Source: JADGQN01 sp035315185 (lineage in GTDB: Bacteria > Desulfobacterota > Syntrophorhabdia > Syntrophorhabdales > WCHB1-27). Taken from it: DNA of 9,255 bases. The stretch is taken from positions 1-9,255 of the forward strand of contig DATFYE010000115.1 in NCBI GenBank assembly GCA_035315185.1, written 5' to 3'. The translations under genes and the position numbers were made by a program. Shown in pieces: positions 1-5,605 of the stretch (position 1 is its first letter; every line of letters starts with the position of its first letter). The notes below the pieces were generated by a model. The model saw nothing but the letters and a program-made list of their open reading frames with translations. It was not told the origin of the DNA and made no database searches.

Positions 1-883
1 CGAAGCTCTTGAAAGATTCCTGGGTGGCCCTGCCCGTACACAGAAATCGAAAGGCGTCTCTCCGGGGAAACGGCCTTCCCTCTGCCCGGGTTGCCCGCAC
101 CGACCCGCTTTCTTCGCGATCAAGAAAACCTTTCCCCGAGGCATTTTCCCCAGCGACATCGGCTGCTATACGCTCGGTATGAACATCGGCGCGGTCGACA
201 CGTGCCATTGCATGGGCGCGTGCATCAGTCAGGGGGCCGGTTTTTACCACTCCTATGCGCAGGACGGGAATGACATACCCTCCATCGTTGTCACCATCGG
301 CGACTCCACTTTCTTCCACGCAGGGATCCCTGGCGTCATCAACGCTGTTATTCAAGATGCGCGTTTCATCATCGTGATCCTCGACAATAGTACGACGGCG
401 ATGACGGGCCACCAGCCCGCGCCCCATCTGGGCATCAAAGCAGACGGCACACCCGGACCTGCGGTCTCCATTCCTGATATCGTCTCCGCAAGCGGGGTCC
501 GCTTCCTGCGCCAGTGTGACCCCTATGACGTGCCGGCATTCAGTTCATTGCTTGAGGAGGCTGACCGTTACTGCCGCAGCGACAATGGTGGCGTTGCAGT
601 AATTATTTCGAAGCATCCGTGCCCTGTAGACAAAAGGGCGTCCAGGCCGGAACGGCTTTACACCATGGAAGTGAGCGAGACGTGCGATGGCTGCAAGATC
701 TGCCTGAAGCAGTTCGAGTGTCCCGCGTTTGACTGGGTCGAGACAGACAGCCGGACCAAAGGTAAAGCTACCAATCCTAAAGGAAGGGCGAGGATAGACC
801 AAGCCGTATGCGTGGAGTGCGGGGTTTGCAGGTACGTCTGTCCAAAAGGAGCCATCGTCGTGACGAAGGAGAGAGCCGTATGA
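1..883 (+). CDS. iorA: Indolepyruvate:ferredoxin oxidoreductase, alpha subunit (5' truncated by window edge)
   Basis: This is the C-terminal 293 residues of the large subunit of the cytoplasmic enzyme that oxidatively decarboxylates aryl pyruvates (from aromatic amino acid transamination) to aryl-acetyl-CoA, reducing ferredoxin. The frame is open from base 2 and begins inside the protein; full-length family members are roughly twice this size. The visible part starts with the conserved LCPGCPHRPAFFAIKK segment and SDIGCYTLG. The TPP/Mg-binding block follows, with GDSTFFH (GDS at partial residues 100-102) and ILDNSTTAMTGHQP. The C-terminus is a 2x[4Fe-4S] ferredoxin domain with CDGCKIC...CP and CVECGVCRYVCP. 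The stop TGA overlaps the ATG of the next gene (ATGA), so the two subunits are translationally coupled. Nothing is truncated or frameshifted except at the window edge. Assignment to IorA rather than another 2-oxoacid oxidoreductase rests on the TTAMTGHQP block and the ferredoxin tail. Confidence 0.95.
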   Translation, partial: EALERFLGGPARTQKSKGVSPGKRPSLCPGCPHRPAFFAIKKTFPRGIFPSDIGCYTLGMNIGAVDTCHCMGACISQGAGFYHSYAQDGNDIPSIVVTIGDSTFFHAGIPGVINAVIQDARFIIVILDNSTTAMTGHQPAPHLGIKADGTPGPAVSIPDIVSASGVRFLRQCDPYDVPAFSSLLEEADRYCRSDNGGVAVIISKHPCPVDKRASRPERLYTMEVSETCDGCKICLKQFECPAFDWVETDSRTKGKATNPKGRARIDQAVCVECGVCRYVCPKGAIVVTKERAV

Positions 884-1383
884 AACAACAGATCATAGTG
901 AGTGGAACAGGCGGCCAGGGGATTCTTTTCCTCACCAGGTTCTTTGCAGAGGCGGCCATGACTATGCGGCTTCAGGTACTCACTTCAGAAATTCACGGTA
1001 TGGCCATGCGCGGCGGCACCGTGGTCTCGCACGTGAAAGTAGGGCTTTTCAAAAGTCCTCTGGTGAGGGAGGGCCAGGCGGACAGAGGTCTCATTCTCAA
1101 TAAACAGAACCTTGAGCTGCATCGAGGCTTGGTGAAACCGGGCGGGTCCGTTTTCGTCAATACCGATACGCCGGGCGACTACTTTTCAATAGATGCTTCG
1201 GGTCTTGCTTTGCGCGCGGGCGCTCCTGCCATGGCGAACCTCGTGCTGCTGGGCTTTGCAATGCAACGGAAGGGCTTCTTTTGCGACGCCGACGTGGCCA
1301 GAAAGGTTTTAGCCAAGCTTTCCCCGCCTGCCCAGCTTGAACTTAACCTCAAAGGCTTCGATATGGGGTTTGCGTCTGTTTAG
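880..1383 (+). CDS. iorB: Indolepyruvate:ferredoxin oxidoreductase, beta subunit
   Basis: This is the 167-residue small subunit of the same enzyme, carrying the gamma-type domain of the pyruvate ferredoxin oxidoreductase superfamily. Recognisable blocks are the N-terminal glycine-rich strand-turn GTGGQGILF (residues 9-17), the loop SEIHGMAMRGGTVVSHVKVG (from residue 36), and APAMANLVLLGF in the C-terminal half. The start at 880 is chosen because AAGGAGAG lies just upstream (about 868-875) and because the ATG overlaps the iorA stop; the frame is open further upstream inside iorA, but that would lie within the ferredoxin domain coding region. At 167 residues it is on the short side for the family, with no obvious break. 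A 9-bp tandem repeat begins directly after the TAG stop. Confidence 0.95.
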   Translation: MKQQIIVSGTGGQGILFLTRFFAEAAMTMRLQVLTSEIHGMAMRGGTVVSHVKVGLFKSPLVREGQADRGLILNKQNLELHRGLVKPGGSVFVNTDTPGDYFSIDASGLALRAGAPAMANLVLLGFAMQRKGFFCDADVARKVLAKLSPPAQLELNLKGFDMGFASV

Positions 1384-1410
1384 TCTATCTGGTCTGTTTG
1401 GTCTATCTCG
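1384..1410. repeat. Three tandem 9-bp units (TCTATCTGG family), tract A
   Basis: Starting at the base after the iorB stop codon, the sequence reads as three consecutive 9-bp units: TCTATCTGG, TCTGTTTGG and TCTATCTCG. The same unit recurs at 1739-1756, 4826-4879 and 4926-4943, each time between genes and in the same orientation. The function is unknown. Confidence 0.8.
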
Positions 1411-1420
1411 CCCTTCGTCC

Positions 1421-1462
1421 TAGCGTAAGGCGCGGTCTTCCTAGCCCGCAGGGCGGTCTTCC
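1421..1462. repeat. Imperfect tandem duplication of a 21-bp unit
   Basis: The blocks 1421-1441 and 1442-1462 align over 21 bp with 15 identical positions. Both begin TAGC and both end in the identical decamer GCGGTCTTCC. The second copy also contains a small GCCC-gca-GGGC hairpin (1444-1454). The tract lies between two convergent genes (iorB and the minus-strand small gene). There is no T-run typical of an intrinsic terminator on either strand immediately next to it. Confidence 0.6.
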
Positions 1463-1472
1463 CTCGTTTTCT

Positions 1473-1664
1473 CTAGGCTGCCTGGGCTCTGTGTTTCCTC
1501 AGTCGCTCAATGATATTGGCCAGGAATTTTTCCCGCTCCTTCAGCGCGTCACGAAATTCCCTCTTGTACGTCCTGTGGATCTCTACGTCAAGGTGAGAAT
1601 GGTAGTTCTCAAGCACGTTCTGAAGGACCTTTGCCTCGTCTTCTGATAGTTCCAGATTTACCAT
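1473..1664 (-). CDS. Small conserved-looking helical protein, function unknown
   Basis: This is a 63-residue protein starting MVNLELSEDEAKVLQNVLEN and continuing with an Arg/Glu/Lys-rich helical second half (YKREFRDALKEREKFLANII) and a basic tail. The pattern LELSEDEA-LL-LEN-L--L--EI-RT--R-FR-ALK-RE-FL--II-RL resembles short uncharacterised proteins I associate with anaerobic Deltaproteobacteria; no catalytic motif is present. The frame is open a further 24 codons upstream, to 1736. The start at 1664 is preferred because the minus strand reads AAGGGGAGG, a strong ribosome-binding site, 6 nt before this ATG, and because the upstream residues (with Cys and repeated Asn) do not look like part of the fold. 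It converges on iorB and diverges from the transglycosylase gene. Two helices with a hydrophobic heptad-like spacing suggest a small dimeric or partner-binding protein; this is inference. Confidence 0.65.
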   Translation of the reverse strand: MVNLELSEDEAKVLQNVLENYHSHLDVEIHRTYKREFRDALKEREKFLANIIERLRKHRAQAA

Positions 1665-1706
1665 ATTAACCTCCCCTTCTATAAAGTTTCTTGTCTCCTT
1701 AAAATT

Positions 1707-1735
1707 ATTGTAAGCATCAAGGCAATAGATTTCCA
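1707..1735 (-). promoter_or_regulatory. Candidate sigma70-type promoter for the minus-strand small gene
   Basis: On the minus strand a -35-like TGGAAA (1735-1730) and a -10-like TACAAT (1712-1707) are separated by 17 bp. This would place a transcript start near 1700, about 36 nt ahead of the ATG at 1664. The -10 matches consensus at five of six bases and the -35 at four of six. Confidence 0.4.
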
Positions 1736-1738
1736 CGG

Positions 1739-1756
1739 TTTATCTGGTTTATCTGG
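1739..1756. repeat. Two identical tandem 9-bp units (TTTATCTGG), tract B
   Basis: Two exact copies of TTTATCTGG lie in the divergent spacer between the minus-strand small gene and the transglycosylase gene. The unit differs by one base from TCTATCTGG in tracts A and C. It sits just upstream of the candidate promoter of the minus-strand gene. Confidence 0.7.
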
Positions 1757-1769
1757 ACTCCGGACCCTG

Positions 1770-1797
1770 AATTCTAACCTGTCAATTCTAAACTGTT
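1770..1797. repeat. 14-bp tandem doublet next to a TTGACA box
   Basis: AATTCTAACCTGTC (1770-1783) is followed directly by AATTCTAAACTGTT (1784-1797), 12 of 14 bases identical. The second copy runs into the TTGACA hexamer at 1796-1801. A directly repeated site abutting a -35 box could be an activator-binding site, but no regulator is known here. Confidence 0.5.
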
Positions 1798-1823
1798 GAC
1801 AGAGAGGCGCAATCTGGTGTAAA
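1796..1823 (+). promoter_or_regulatory. Candidate promoter of the transglycosylase gene
   Basis: A perfect -35 hexamer TTGACA (1796-1801) is followed after 16 bp by TGTAAA (1818-1823), a four-of-six match to the -10 consensus. The implied transcript start near 1830 leaves almost no leader before the ATG at 1834. The mRNA may therefore be leaderless or nearly so, or translation may begin at the second in-frame ATG (1855). Confidence 0.45.
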
Positions 1824-1833
1824 AAACACGGGC

Positions 1834-2457
1834 ATGGTATTTACAAAACAAGAGATGTGCCGCCACTTATTCGCACTGGCTACCGTGGGCCTCCTGTTCG
1901 TTACTCTCTTGATCTTTCCTGCCCTTCCCACTTCAGCAGAAGAAGAGGAGTCCTCCCCCAAGGAGGCAGTTGTCCAGCAGATCATCCAATTCATAAAGGG
2001 AAAGAATGTCCGCCTTCATGATGAGGCTCTGATACGGATGGCAAACACCGTCTACGAGGAATCCCAGCTCTATGAACTTGACTACCGGCTTGTTCTCGCG
2101 GTGATCAAGGTGGAAAGCAACTTCAGGCACGATGCGGTATCGAAACGGGGGGCCCGCGGGCTCATGCAGATAAAGCCTTCCCTCGCAAAGTATATCGCAA
2201 AGGACGCCGGCATATCATATAGTGGCCATGACTGCCTCAGCGAGCCCGAGAATAATATAAGACTCGGTGTGTATCACCTCTCTCAACTGATCGAGGATTT
2301 CAAGGACATGGCAATAGCTCTACATGCTTACAATGCGGGCCCGGCCAAGTTGAAAGGCAAGCTGTTTAAAGACAAAGAGCCGAAAAACAAGTTCGCAAAG
2401 CATGTCCTAAGCGAGTACCACAAAAACATTGAAGTGCTGCCGGATATAGAACAATAG
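1834..2457 (+). CDS. Secreted lytic transglycosylase, SLT (soluble lytic transglycosylase) domain
   Basis: This 207-residue exported protein is predicted to cleave the MurNAc-GlcNAc bond of peptidoglycan with 1,6-anhydro product formation. Residues 8-35 form a signal peptide (a hydrophobic stretch around LATVGLLFVTLLIFPAL, then PTSA before an acidic EEEE run). The SLT catalytic domain spans about residues 80-175. Its catalytic glutamate is E94 in VIKVESNF, followed by the GARGLMQIKP motif (106-115), the NIRLGVYHL helix (141-149) and the AYNAGP motif (165-170). The tail is lysine-rich. No clear ribosome-binding site precedes 1834 and no earlier in-frame start exists before a stop codon. M8 (1855) is an alternative start that also leaves a full signal peptide. 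A small helical protein gene follows after 18 nt. The size fits a stand-alone periplasmic MltE/Slt-like enzyme rather than the full-length Slt70 type. Confidence 0.93.
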   Translation: MVFTKQEMCRHLFALATVGLLFVTLLIFPALPTSAEEEESSPKEAVVQQIIQFIKGKNVRLHDEALIRMANTVYEESQLYELDYRLVLAVIKVESNFRHDAVSKRGARGLMQIKPSLAKYIAKDAGISYSGHDCLSEPENNIRLGVYHLSQLIEDFKDMAIALHAYNAGPAKLKGKLFKDKEPKNKFAKHVLSEYHKNIEVLPDIEQ

Positions 2458-2475
2458 ATCTCCACGGGCAGGTTC

Positions 2476-2667
2476 GTGCAGATCTATCTAGCGAGCACTC
2501 TTGCCAATACTATGAGCGGCGATATTACAAAAGAGAAGCTGATAAACATCATCAAGGGACTTCTCAAGACCGATACCGATCTGCGCTTCCTGCAAGAATT
2601 GCGCAGAGAGGATCTGGAAAAGCTCGTCGCCTCTGTTCGAGACAGAATAGACCGACTGGAAAAGTAA
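2476..2667 (+). CDS. Small helical protein, function unknown
   Basis: Read from the GTG at 2476 this is 63 residues; from the ATG at 2512 it is 51 residues beginning MSGDITKEKLINIIKGLLKT. The core shows two amphipathic helices with conserved-looking motifs KGLLKTDTDLRFLQEL and REDLEKLVASVRDRIDRLEK. The LL-TD-DL-FL-L---LE-LV---RDRI pattern looks like a real small protein family rather than chance coding, but I cannot name a function. Start choice is uncertain: neither site has a good ribosome-binding sequence (CAGG lies 3 nt before the GTG; none precedes the ATG). The gene sits 18 nt after the transglycosylase and 57 nt before glgX, on the same strand. A short CCGCC-CAT-GGCGG hairpin starts right after the stop codon. 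Confidence 0.5.
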   Translation: MQIYLASTLANTMSGDITKEKLINIIKGLLKTDTDLRFLQELRREDLEKLVASVRDRIDRLEK

Positions 2668-2724
2668 CCGCCCATGGCGGGCTGCAGCATCCAAACCGGC
2701 AAAAAGCTTTGACCCAGACGAAAG

Positions 2725-4821
2725 GTGGTTTTGGAGCAGGTTCATAGGATCCTCCCGGGCTATCCGCTCCCTCTCGGTGTCCATCTTCACAACGAGGGGG
2801 CTCAGTTCAATCTTTTCAGCAGAAACGCGTCACACGTTATACTGCTTCTCTTTAACCACCCCGAAGATCCCACGCCATCGGCAACAATTGAACTCGACCC
2901 GTCACGTTTTAGAACCGGTGACATCTGGCACGTCTGGGTCGAGGGAATAAAGGCAAGCCAGTATTACGCTTACCGGGTCCGCGGCCCGTACCGTCCCCGC
3001 CAGGGCCACAGATTCAACAGGCATAAACTGATTCTCGACCCATACGCCAAATCGCTTTCGCAAAGGCCTCCCTGGGACTTCAACCGGGCCAAGGGCTATG
3101 ATCCCCTTTCCTTTATGGAAGATCTCTCTCTTTCAAAGGATGACAACACGGATGCGGTTCCTCGATGCATCATGATCTCTGATGCCTTCGACTGGCAGGG
3201 AGACGTACCGCTGCGACGCCCGTGGCCTGAGACGATCATCTATGAAACACACGTTCGCGGTCTTACGATCCACGCATCCTCCGGAGCTGCGCACCCGGGG
3301 ACCTTCCGTGGAGTGATCGAAAAGATCCCGCATTTCAGGGATCTCGGGGTTACTGCCCTTGAACTGCTTCCCATACAGGAATTCAATGAAAATGAGCTCC
3401 ATACAGCCAATCCATTCACCGGAGAACCGCTCAAGAACTACTGGGGTTACAGCACGGTAGCCTTTTTTGCGCCGGAGGGCCGGTATGCCGAAAGCAAGGC
3501 TGACGGAGCACAGGTGATTGAGTTTAAAGAGATGGTGCGGGAGCTTCATAAAGCAGGCATCGAGGTAATTCTTGACGTTGTTTTCAACCACACGGCCGAA
3601 GGCAACGAGCAAGGTACCACTATTTCCTTTCGCGGGCTCGACAACAGCGTCTATTACATGCTGGAGAGGAACAAGAGATTTTACAAGAACTACACGGGGT
3701 GCGGAAACACGCTTAACTGCAGCCACCCTGTGGTGCGCCAGTTTATCATCGATTGTCTCGTTTATTGGGTCCTCGAGATGCACGTGGATGGCTTTCGCTT
3801 TGATCTTGCTTCTGTCATGGGTCGGGATCAGGAAGGGTTTATAATGAAAAACCCGCCTCTCCTGGAGGAGATCGCGGAACACCCGATCTTGCGTCACACA
3901 AAGCTGATCGCTGAGGCGTGGGACGCTGCCGGAGCCTACCAGGTCGGCTCTTTCCCGGGCCATCTCTGGTCAGAATGGAATGGCCGTTTCAGGGACGATG
4001 TAAGAAGATTCTGGCGCGGGGATCCCGGGATGATCGGGGATTTCGCCAGTCGCATATGCGGAAGTGCGGACATTTATCAGAGATCAGGTAAAGAGCCGGT
4101 AAACAGCATAAATTTCGTGACCTGCCACGATGGCTTCACCTTGAATGATCTGGTCAGTTACAACCGGAAACATAACGAGACTAACGGCCTGGGAAGCACC
4201 GACGGTACTGATGACAATTACAGTTACAATCACGGCGTAGAGGGGCCCTCGCAGGATCCTGATATAGAGCGGGTGAGACTCCGCCAGATCAAGAACATGA
4301 TCGCAACGCTCTTCATTTCCAGGGGAGTGCCGCTCTTTCTCGGAGGGGATGAATTCAGCCGCTCCCAGCAGGGCAACAACAATGCCTTTTGCCAGGATAA
4401 TGAGGTCTCCTGGTACAACTGGGAGCTTCTTAAGAAGAATAAAGACGTAGTCCGTTTTACCAGAGAGATGATCTGCTTCCGCAATCGCCATACCGCACTG
4501 AGGGAGGTAAAATTTTATACCGAGCAGGATATCACCTGGTACAACTGGGACGGATGGGATCCTGACTGGGGCCCCGCGAACCGAAGTTTCGCCTGCATGA
4601 TTTTCGGCGATGAAGACCTCTACCTCATGTTTCACGCTGATTTCATGGACAGACGGTTTAAAGTGCCTCCGGCGAGAAACGGCAAGCCCTGGTATATAGC
4701 AGTCGACACCTCAAAGCGCTCCCCCCAGGATATCACCCTGCCCGGAGAAGAGAAGATTCTCAAACCGCAGGACTGCTGCCTGCTCACTGCCCGCTCGATG
4801 GTCATTCTGGTAACGGGATAA
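2725..4821 (+). CDS. glgX: Glycogen debranching enzyme (isoamylase-type, GH13 with CBM48)
   Basis: This 698-residue cytoplasmic enzyme is predicted to hydrolyse alpha-1,6 branch linkages of (limit-dextrin) glycogen. An N-terminal CBM48-like beta-sandwich spans about residues 14-105 (LPLGVHLHNEGAQFNLFSRN, then YAYRVRGPYRP). The GH13 barrel follows with all conserved regions: DVVFNH (284-289), GFRFDLAS with the nucleophile D360, LIAEAWD with acid/base E397, and FVTCHDG with transition-state aspartate D469. GYDPLSF, YWGYSTVAFFAPEGRY and GGDEFSRSQQGNNNAFCQDNE are typical of GlgX/TreX proteins. The C-terminal beta-domain is complete. The length is normal for the family. The start is a GTG at 2725; a TTG at 2731 with AAGGTGG just before it is an equally possible start, 2 codons shorter. 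No other glycogen genes are in the window, so the operon context is thin. Confidence 0.96.
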   Translation: MVLEQVHRILPGYPLPLGVHLHNEGAQFNLFSRNASHVILLLFNHPEDPTPSATIELDPSRFRTGDIWHVWVEGIKASQYYAYRVRGPYRPRQGHRFNRHKLILDPYAKSLSQRPPWDFNRAKGYDPLSFMEDLSLSKDDNTDAVPRCIMISDAFDWQGDVPLRRPWPETIIYETHVRGLTIHASSGAAHPGTFRGVIEKIPHFRDLGVTALELLPIQEFNENELHTANPFTGEPLKNYWGYSTVAFFAPEGRYAESKADGAQVIEFKEMVRELHKAGIEVILDVVFNHTAEGNEQGTTISFRGLDNSVYYMLERNKRFYKNYTGCGNTLNCSHPVVRQFIIDCLVYWVLEMHVDGFRFDLASVMGRDQEGFIMKNPPLLEEIAEHPILRHTKLIAEAWDAAGAYQVGSFPGHLWSEWNGRFRDDVRRFWRGDPGMIGDFASRICGSADIYQRSGKEPVNSINFVTCHDGFTLNDLVSYNRKHNETNGLGSTDGTDDNYSYNHGVEGPSQDPDIERVRLRQIKNMIATLFISRGVPLFLGGDEFSRSQQGNNNAFCQDNEVSWYNWELLKKNKDVVRFTREMICFRNRHTALREVKFYTEQDITWYNWDGWDPDWGPANRSFACMIFGDEDLYLMFHADFMDRRFKVPPARNGKPWYIAVDTSKRSPQDITLPGEEKILKPQDCCLLTARSMVILVTG

Positions 4822-4825
4822 GAAG

Positions 4826-4879
4826 TTTCTCTGGTTTCTTTGGTCTATCTGGTCCATCTGGTCTATTTCGTCTATTTGG
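4826..4879. repeat. Six tandem 9-bp units (TCTATYTGG family), tract C
   Basis: Beginning 4 nt after the glgX stop, six consecutive 9-bp units read TTTCTCTGG, TTTCTTTGG, TCTATCTGG, TCCATCTGG, TCTATTTCG and TCTATTTGG. The unit is a multiple of three, so the tract is an open frame encoding a Leu-Val-Tyr-like repeat, but nothing suggests it is translated. Confidence 0.85.
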
Positions 4880-4886
4880 TCTCAGT

Positions 4887-4921
4887 GAATAAGGAACAAA
4901 GATTCAGGCACGAAGAACTAT
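4887..4921. repeat. Degenerate 7-bp tandem units (GAACRAA family), first block
   Basis: The block splits into 7-bp units GAATAAG, GAACAAA, GATTCAG, GCACGAA and GAACTAT, which share a GAACRAA-like consensus. It directly follows the 9-bp tract C and is paralogous to the block at 4951-4989. Confidence 0.55.
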
Positions 4922-4925
4922 CTTG

Positions 4926-4943
4926 TCCATCTGGTCCGTCTGA
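4926..4943. repeat. Two tandem 9-bp units (TCCATCTGG, TCCGTCTGA), tract D
   Basis: These two units resemble the TCCATCTGG unit of tract C. They lie between the two 7-bp blocks, so the spacer alternates 9-bp tract, 7-bp block, 9-bp tract, 7-bp block. Confidence 0.6.
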
Positions 4944-4950
4944 TCCCACT

Positions 4951-4989
4951 GAACAAAGGACAAAGCACGAGGAGCGAAGAACGGAGCAC
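4951..4989. repeat. Degenerate 7-bp tandem units (GAACRAA family), second block
   Basis: Units are GAACAAA, GGACAAA, GCACGAG, GAGCGAA, GAACGGA and a partial GCAC. Together with the preceding TCCCACT it aligns with TCTCAGT plus the first block, indicating that the 9-bp/7-bp composite has been duplicated. Confidence 0.55.
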
Positions 4990-5031
4990 TTTAAAAAAAG
5001 GTACGAACGGATTATACTTAAAATGATAATC
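4990..5031 (+). promoter_or_regulatory. Candidate promoter and overlapping palindrome for the iscU operon
   Basis: A -35-like TTTAAA (4990-4995) and a -10-like TATACT (5013-5018) are 17 bp apart, giving a transcript start near 5025. Overlapping the -10 is an imperfect palindrome with arms GATTAT (5010-5015) and ATAATC (5026-5031) separated by 10 bp, with two further symmetric pairs inside. Its position suits a repressor site (Rrf2/IscR-like or Fur-like); which regulator would bind is not determined by the sequence. A near-perfect ribosome-binding site AAGGAGGTG follows at 5040-5048. Confidence 0.5.
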
Positions 5032-5056
5032 GCGCAATCAAGGAGGTGTGACACGT

Positions 5057-5566
5057 ATGTCTCCCTATTCAGAGTTAGTTAAGAAGCATTTCGAGAACCC
5101 GCGCAACATGGGAAAGGTAGTAGATTTCGACGGCATCGGAGAGGTTGGCAATCCGGTTTGCGGCGATATGACTACCATAACCATAAAGGTGAAGGACGGG
5201 CGACTTTCTGATGTCAGGTTTGAAACCCTGGGTTGCGGGGCGGCAATCGCAGTGTCCAGCATCGTTACGGAAAAGGCCAAGGGAAAGACGCTTGACGAGG
5301 CCCTGCAGATCAACGCCAAGACGCTGGCAGACGAACTCGGTGAGTTGCCTAAGAATGAACTCCATTGTTCGCACCTCGGGCCAGAAGCTCTCCACAAGGC
5401 CATCATGAACTATTATGATCGCCAGGCTGGAAGAACGAGAAGGGAGCGGGGTGGTAAAGACGACCATGTGCACATTAAAGACAAGCATTGTTACTGCCCT
5501 TATTGTGAACACGAAGTCTCGGCGGGAGCTCCGGTCTGCGCCAATTGCGGCAAATCGACAGTATAG
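5057..5566 (+). CDS. iscU: IscU-type Fe-S cluster scaffold with C-terminal Cys4 zinc-ribbon-like tail
   Basis: This 169-residue protein has a cytoplasmic Fe-S assembly scaffold domain at residues 1-122 with all three cluster-ligand cysteines of the family: C35 in NPVCGD (with D37), C60 in LGCGAAIA and C104 in HCSHLG. The motif SSIVTEKAKGKTLDEAL is typical of IscU. After the domain comes a charged linker (about 122-143) and then a tail with CYCPYC (145-150) and CANC (161-164), which looks like a zinc ribbon and is absent from ordinary IscU of about 130 residues. The start at 5057 is chosen because AAGGAGGTG ends 8 nt upstream; a GTG at 5048 lies inside that site and is rejected. The gene heads an apparent operon with the IscS-like gene 39 nt downstream. 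The order U then S is the reverse of the enterobacterial isc operon. Scaffold function is well supported; the role of the tail is unknown. Confidence 0.94.
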   Translation: MSPYSELVKKHFENPRNMGKVVDFDGIGEVGNPVCGDMTTITIKVKDGRLSDVRFETLGCGAAIAVSSIVTEKAKGKTLDEALQINAKTLADELGELPKNELHCSHLGPEALHKAIMNYYDRQAGRTRRERGGKDDHVHIKDKHCYCPYCEHEVSAGAPVCANCGKSTV

Positions 5567-5605
5567 AAAGGGGCCATCTCCAGAACAATAACAGGGGACC
5601 GACGT

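Noticed and set aside
2668..2680. Terminator between the small protein gene and glgX
   Set aside because: The CCGCC-CAT-GGCGG hairpin is followed by GCTGCAGCAT, not by thymines, so it is not a typical intrinsic terminator.
3133..3963. Long open frame (276 codons) on the minus strand inside glgX
   Set aside because: It lies fully antisense to the GH13 barrel of glgX, whose motifs are all intact, and its translation shows no recognisable domain. It is a by-product of the codon use of glgX.
4826..4989. CRISPR array
   Set aside because: The repeats are 9-bp and 7-bp units in direct tandem with no unique spacers and no cas genes, so this is a minisatellite-like tract.
5048..5056. GTG at 5048 as the start of iscU
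   Set aside because: This codon is part of the ribosome-binding site AAGGAGGTG; the ATG at 5057 is correctly spaced and gives the usual IscU N-terminus (MSPYSELVKKHFENP).
4840..5082. Open frame starting MVYLVHLVYFVYLV in the glgX-iscU spacer
   Set aside because: The repetitive peptide is simply the 9-bp repeat tract read in frame; the rest runs through the 7-bp repeats and past the iscU start. No ribosome-binding site.
5075..5512. Minus-strand open frame antisense to iscU
   Set aside because: It is entirely antisense to a gene with all its conserved cysteine motifs and has no recognisable domain.
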